The notes beneath the pieces were generated by a model. It did not search any database. It had not been told where the DNA came from and saw nothing but the letters and a program-made list of their open reading frames with translations. The position numbers and the translations under genes are program-made. Positions 6,295 to 8,380 of a stretch of 8,380 bases of DNA are shown here, in pieces (position 1 is the stretch's first letter; each line of letters begins with the position of its first letter). This DNA is from Neptunomonas sp. (GTDB lineage: Bacteria; Pseudomonadota; Gammaproteobacteria; Pseudomonadales; Balneatricaceae): positions 1 to 8,380 of the forward strand of contig SDWN01000581.1 in the NCBI GenBank assembly GCA_004195305.1, written 5' to 3'.

Positions 6295-7050
6295 TTATTG
6301 GGGCATAAGCTTCAGAGCATTGATAATAATGTATGCACCAAGCAAGAGAAGGGATATAAAGAAAATTCGCTTAAAAATTTGTTCCGATAAATTCTTCCGT
6401 ATTTTCTGCCCAACAATCATTCCAAGAACCGCTGGGGCCAGTGCCAACGTAGAAACAGCACCAAGTTCCAGAGTTAGCAGGCTGTTGCCCTGCAGTGCTA
6501 TCGCGAGTGCTAGCGTAGAGGCTGAAAAAAGCATCCCCATAGCTTGAATTAGAGCATCACGTGTCAAACCGATCGCTTGTAAGTACAACACGCCAGGAAC
6601 CACAAAAGAACCGGTCATTCCTGTCAGTACACCGTTCATGCAGCCTAATAAAGGACCAGCCCATTGCTCGTTCTTCCTAGACAGTTGGAACCTGTAACCA
6701 GCCAAATTTGTTATGGCATAGACAATTAGCAATCCACCAAGTAAAGCGGATAAGGTTGAGAGATCTGCTTTGGTTAGAGCCATTGCTCCTATCCATACAG
6801 TGACGGTTGCGGCCATTAAAAAAGGCCATATTCTTATCAGAACTTCTCGCCCGTTGCCTCCAACTACTGCCTGCCAGATATTGGTTGCGAATGAAGGCAC
6901 CAACAGTAGGGCCATGGCTGTAGGCATATCGATAGTTACGGTCAACAGCGCAAGACTAACCGTTGGAAGCCCTAGGCCAGTGATACCCTTGACCGTGCCT
7001 GCAAGAAGGAAGGTTGCGGCGATTACAGAAATGGTTGGTACATCAAACAT
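6295..7050 (-). CDS. TauE/SafE family permease
   Basis: This 251-residue polytopic inner-membrane protein has about eight hydrophobic segments and the two-fold internal repeat of the TauE/SafE (DUF81) family. The first repeat carries GTVKGITGLGLPTVSLALL (residues 18-36) and the second NGVLTGMTGSFVVPGVLYL (139-157); both are Gly-rich loops typical of the family. A polar loop, QLSRKNEQW (122-130), joins the halves. Members move sulfite, sulfonates or other organic anions, usually outward; the substrate here is unknown. Length is normal. The minus-strand ATG has a modest GGAACA 6 nt upstream. Downstream on the same strand there is no further gene; upstream lie a HAD gene remnant and a LysR-type regulator, both also on the minus strand, suggesting a former catabolic or efflux locus. 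Confidence 0.9.
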   Translation of the reverse strand: MFDVPTISVIAATFLLAGTVKGITGLGLPTVSLALLTVTIDMPTAMALLLVPSFATNIWQAVVGGNGREVLIRIWPFLMAATVTVWIGAMALTKADLSTLSALLGGLLIVYAITNLAGYRFQLSRKNEQWAGPLLGCMNGVLTGMTGSFVVPGVLYLQAIGLTRDALIQAMGMLFSASTLALAIALQGNSLLTLELGAVSTLALAPAVLGMIVGQKIRKNLSEQIFKRIFFISLLLLGAYIIINALKLMPQ

Positions 7051-7239
7051 ATTACTGTTCCATATCAGTAAAGTAGCAAGAGCAGGGCATTAGTGGGTAC
7101 AAAGTGGTCATGACATGGACAACAATAACCTAGCAAACCCGTGCGAGCTAGTTCGTCTTTCTAGCAGGTTTGGTGTGGTACCCCGGTGGCGCTTTTACTT
7201 AAGATCCTGATATTGCGATAGCATTAAACGGTTGGGGGG
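7051..7239. other. Upstream region of the permease gene with CTAGC repeats
   Basis: No gene is visible here. CTAGC (7130-7134), GCTAG (7147-7151) and CTAGC (7161-7165) alternate in orientation, so the middle copy can pair with either flank. A palindrome GTCATGAC is at 7107-7114. These could be regulator binding sites for the permease gene, whose start is at 7050, but I found no clear sigma-70 promoter. Confidence 0.35.
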
Positions 7240-7413
7240 TTAACTCGAAGATGTCAGGTCTAGGATCTGTTCACCGATCCGTTCCAGGCTACTGACGGTC
7301 AGTGTTGGTGACACTTCCCAGCTGTCGAACAGTGATGTATCACTGCGCTTTACCCAAGCGGCCTGCATCCCATAAGTCAGAGCTCCTATGACATCAAAGG
7401 GGCGGCTATTCCA
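7240..7413 (-). pseudogene. Truncated HAD-family (haloacid dehalogenase-like) gene, 3' remnant
   Basis: On the minus strand, from 7413 to the TAA at 7240-7242, the frame encodes about 57 residues resembling the C-terminal end of type II haloacid dehalogenase-like HAD hydrolases. SRPFDVIGALTYGMQAAWVK corresponds to the family's conserved motif IV region (S-x-x-W/F-D-x-x-G-A, then G-x-x-x-A-W-V-x-R). SPTLTVSSLERIGEQILDL corresponds to the final strand and helix. An in-frame TAA at 7414-7416 closes the frame upstream, and the nucleophile Asp and the rest of the enzyme (normally over 200 residues) are absent. Where many homologues have a catalytic Asn, there is Arg. This is a deletion remnant, not a working enzyme. 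It lies between the LysR-type gene and the permease gene, all on the same strand. Confidence 0.75.
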
Positions 7414-7515
7414 TTAGCCTGGTTCCGTTACAGACATTTAAATAAAATATCAATGATATTTTTGGTATCTGATTTTCGTCCTTTAGATCTTTCAGAGAAT
7501 GCTGAATGTGAGAAA

Positions 7516-7534
7516 AACCTGAAAAAACCAGGTT
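7516..7534 (-). terminator. Probable Rho-independent terminator of the LysR-type gene
   Basis: On the minus strand AACCTG pairs with CAGGTT across a 7-nt loop (GTTTTTT) and continues into TTTCTC, giving five consecutive T with the stem's own end. It lies about 62 nt after the regulator's stop codon. The stem is short (6 bp), so strength is uncertain. A second small stem, CCTCT-GAG-AGAGG, sits next to it at about 7538-7550. Confidence 0.5.
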
Positions 7535-7595
7535 GCTCCTCTGAGAGAGGGCATCACTGTAGTGGTTGTTACGGCTGGCATTTAAACGCGAATTG

Positions 7596-8380
7596 TTAAC
7601 CCTTGAACTGGTTGTTGATGCGAACGATCTCATCCGAGAGGATGTGAAAGAACGCCGATGTCAGTCGCGATGCGGGGCGATGGGCTGGTTGTAGAATCGA
7701 CACCGACAACGTCACTAGGGGGGCGAAGGGTCGGAACACCAGCGCCGAATTATCGCCCTGGTAATCAAAATAACTGCTGGCGGTTATCGGATCGCAGATG
7801 CAATAGCACAGCCCCTCTTCAACCAGTTTCAGGGCCGGTTGGAAGTTACGTAGCTCGAACCGCTGGTTGAGTTCTGCGCCTACGGTTTGGAACGCCTCGC
7901 GGGTGGCGACTAGATTGGGGTGCCCCTCCTGCAGGGTCGCCAGCGGTTTGCCGTCGAGATCGGCCGGGCCGATGACGACCTTGTTACTCAAGGGATCGTC
8001 GCGGCGCAATGCGCAGACGCAGTGCAGTTCAAAGGACTGCATCTCCAGTGCCCGGTTGGGCGCCGGCGTCTCGGCCAGCCCTATATCGTACTGCTGCGAG
8101 GCGATCCATTCCTCGATAATGGTTGATGCCCGCATCATCAATGAGACCTTGACCTTGGGCTTATCGCGGACAAAATCGGCCACCAACCGTGGCATCATAA
8201 ATTGTGACGAGGCCGGCATGCAGGCGATGCGCAGTCGCCCCTCCTGCAGGTTGCCGATCTCCTTCATGGTTCGGGTAGATTGCGCCAGCCGATCGAGAAC
8301 GGCTTCGGTTTCTTCCAGAAAATAGTGCGCCTCGGGTTTCTTGATCAATCGTCCGCGCTGGCGTTCGAACAGCGTTAGCC
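7596..8380 (-). CDS. LysR-family transcriptional regulator, OccR/NocR-like, N-terminus outside window
   Basis: The minus-strand frame is open to the right edge, giving about 260 visible residues; the helix-turn-helix is mostly outside. Reading in from the edge, LTLFERQRGRLIKKPEAHYF is the standard LysR end of the DNA-binding domain (xLFxRxxGR, then TxEA), followed by the linker helix EETEAVLDRLAQ. The effector domain starts at GRLRIACMPASSQFMMPRLV. The stretch SLMMRASTIIEEWIASQQYD with IGLAE resembles the ligand-binding domain of the octopine/nopaline (OccR/NocR) subgroup, which often senses amino-acid-like compounds; the ligand here is not known. An internal TTG at 8348 could be mistaken for the start but lies inside the conserved domain. 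Its target may be the locus that includes the permease and the broken HAD gene, but it could equally act on genes beyond the window. Confidence 0.9.
   Translation of the reverse strand, partial: LTLFERQRGRLIKKPEAHYFLEETEAVLDRLAQSTRTMKEIGNLQEGRLRIACMPASSQFMMPRLVADFVRDKPKVKVSLMMRASTIIEEWIASQQYDIGLAETPAPNRALEMQSFELHCVCALRRDDPLSNKVVIGPADLDGKPLATLQEGHPNLVATREAFQTVGAELNQRFELRNFQPALKLVEEGLCYCICDPITASSYFDYQGDNSALVFRPFAPLVTLSVSILQPAHRPASRLTSAFFHILSDEIVRINNQFKG

Noticed and set aside
6770..7093. Plus-strand ORF of 107 residues
   Set aside because: It is antisense to the TauE/SafE permease and has no protein-family features.
7444..7462. AAAATATC-AAT-GATATTTT hairpin
   Set aside because: It is a perfect dyad but entirely AT apart from one C-G pair, so it is too weak to call a terminator and could arise by chance in AT-rich DNA.
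7406..7633. Minus-strand ORF of 75 residues after the LysR-type gene
   Set aside because: It overlaps the end of the regulator gene in another frame, crosses the probable terminator and reaches the HAD remnant in the wrong frame; there is no ribosome binding site.
7867..8325. Plus-strand ORF of 152 residues
   Set aside because: It is antisense to the clearly recognisable LysR effector domain; a GC-rich gene commonly leaves such open frames on its other strand.

Overview
The window looks like part of an accessory region from a gammaproteobacterial chromosome (or large plasmid). This rests on a CadR/PbrR-type MerR regulator divergent from a short CDF metal transporter, a TauE/SafE permease and an OccR/NocR-like LysR regulator. 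The genus cannot be read from the sequence. There is no rRNA, tRNA, CRISPR array or intact insertion sequence.

Left block (1-4165, all + strand): four tightly spaced genes that read as one operon. The first is cut by the window edge and encodes a protein of degenerate propeller-like repeats. The second encodes a 404-residue, cysteine-free protein of no family I recognise. The third encodes a cysteine-containing, probably cytoplasmic HEAT/ARM-repeat protein. The fourth encodes a small secreted protein with a clear signal peptide. Gaps are about 11, 18 and 38 nt and each internal start has its own Shine-Dalgarno. This is the best candidate here for an undescribed multi-gene system, but its function cannot be assigned from sequence alone.

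Junction (4166-4867): about 700 bp without a convincing full gene. It holds a hairpin after the operon, a tiny ORF behind a very strong ribosome binding site whose reading may continue in another frame, a possible minus-strand terminator and several short perfect inverted repeats. It looks like decayed or recombined sequence.

Metal block (4868-6108): a divergent regulator/transporter pair. The gap contains a textbook MerR-family promoter (TTGACC, 19-bp spacer, TCCAAT) with an ACCCT-N11-AGGGT dyad in the spacer, and a perfect minus-strand TATAAT for the regulator. The CDF protein lacks the usual cytoplasmic C-terminal domain and has unusual predicted metal ligands.

Right block (6295-8380, all - strand): an oxyanion/sulfonate-type TauE/SafE permease, a truncated remnant of a haloacid-dehalogenase-like (HAD) gene at 7240-7413, and a LysR-type regulator whose N-terminus runs off the window. 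The HAD remnant suggests a regulator-enzyme-permease locus that has lost most of its enzyme gene. Three hairpins lie between the convergent CDF and permease genes.
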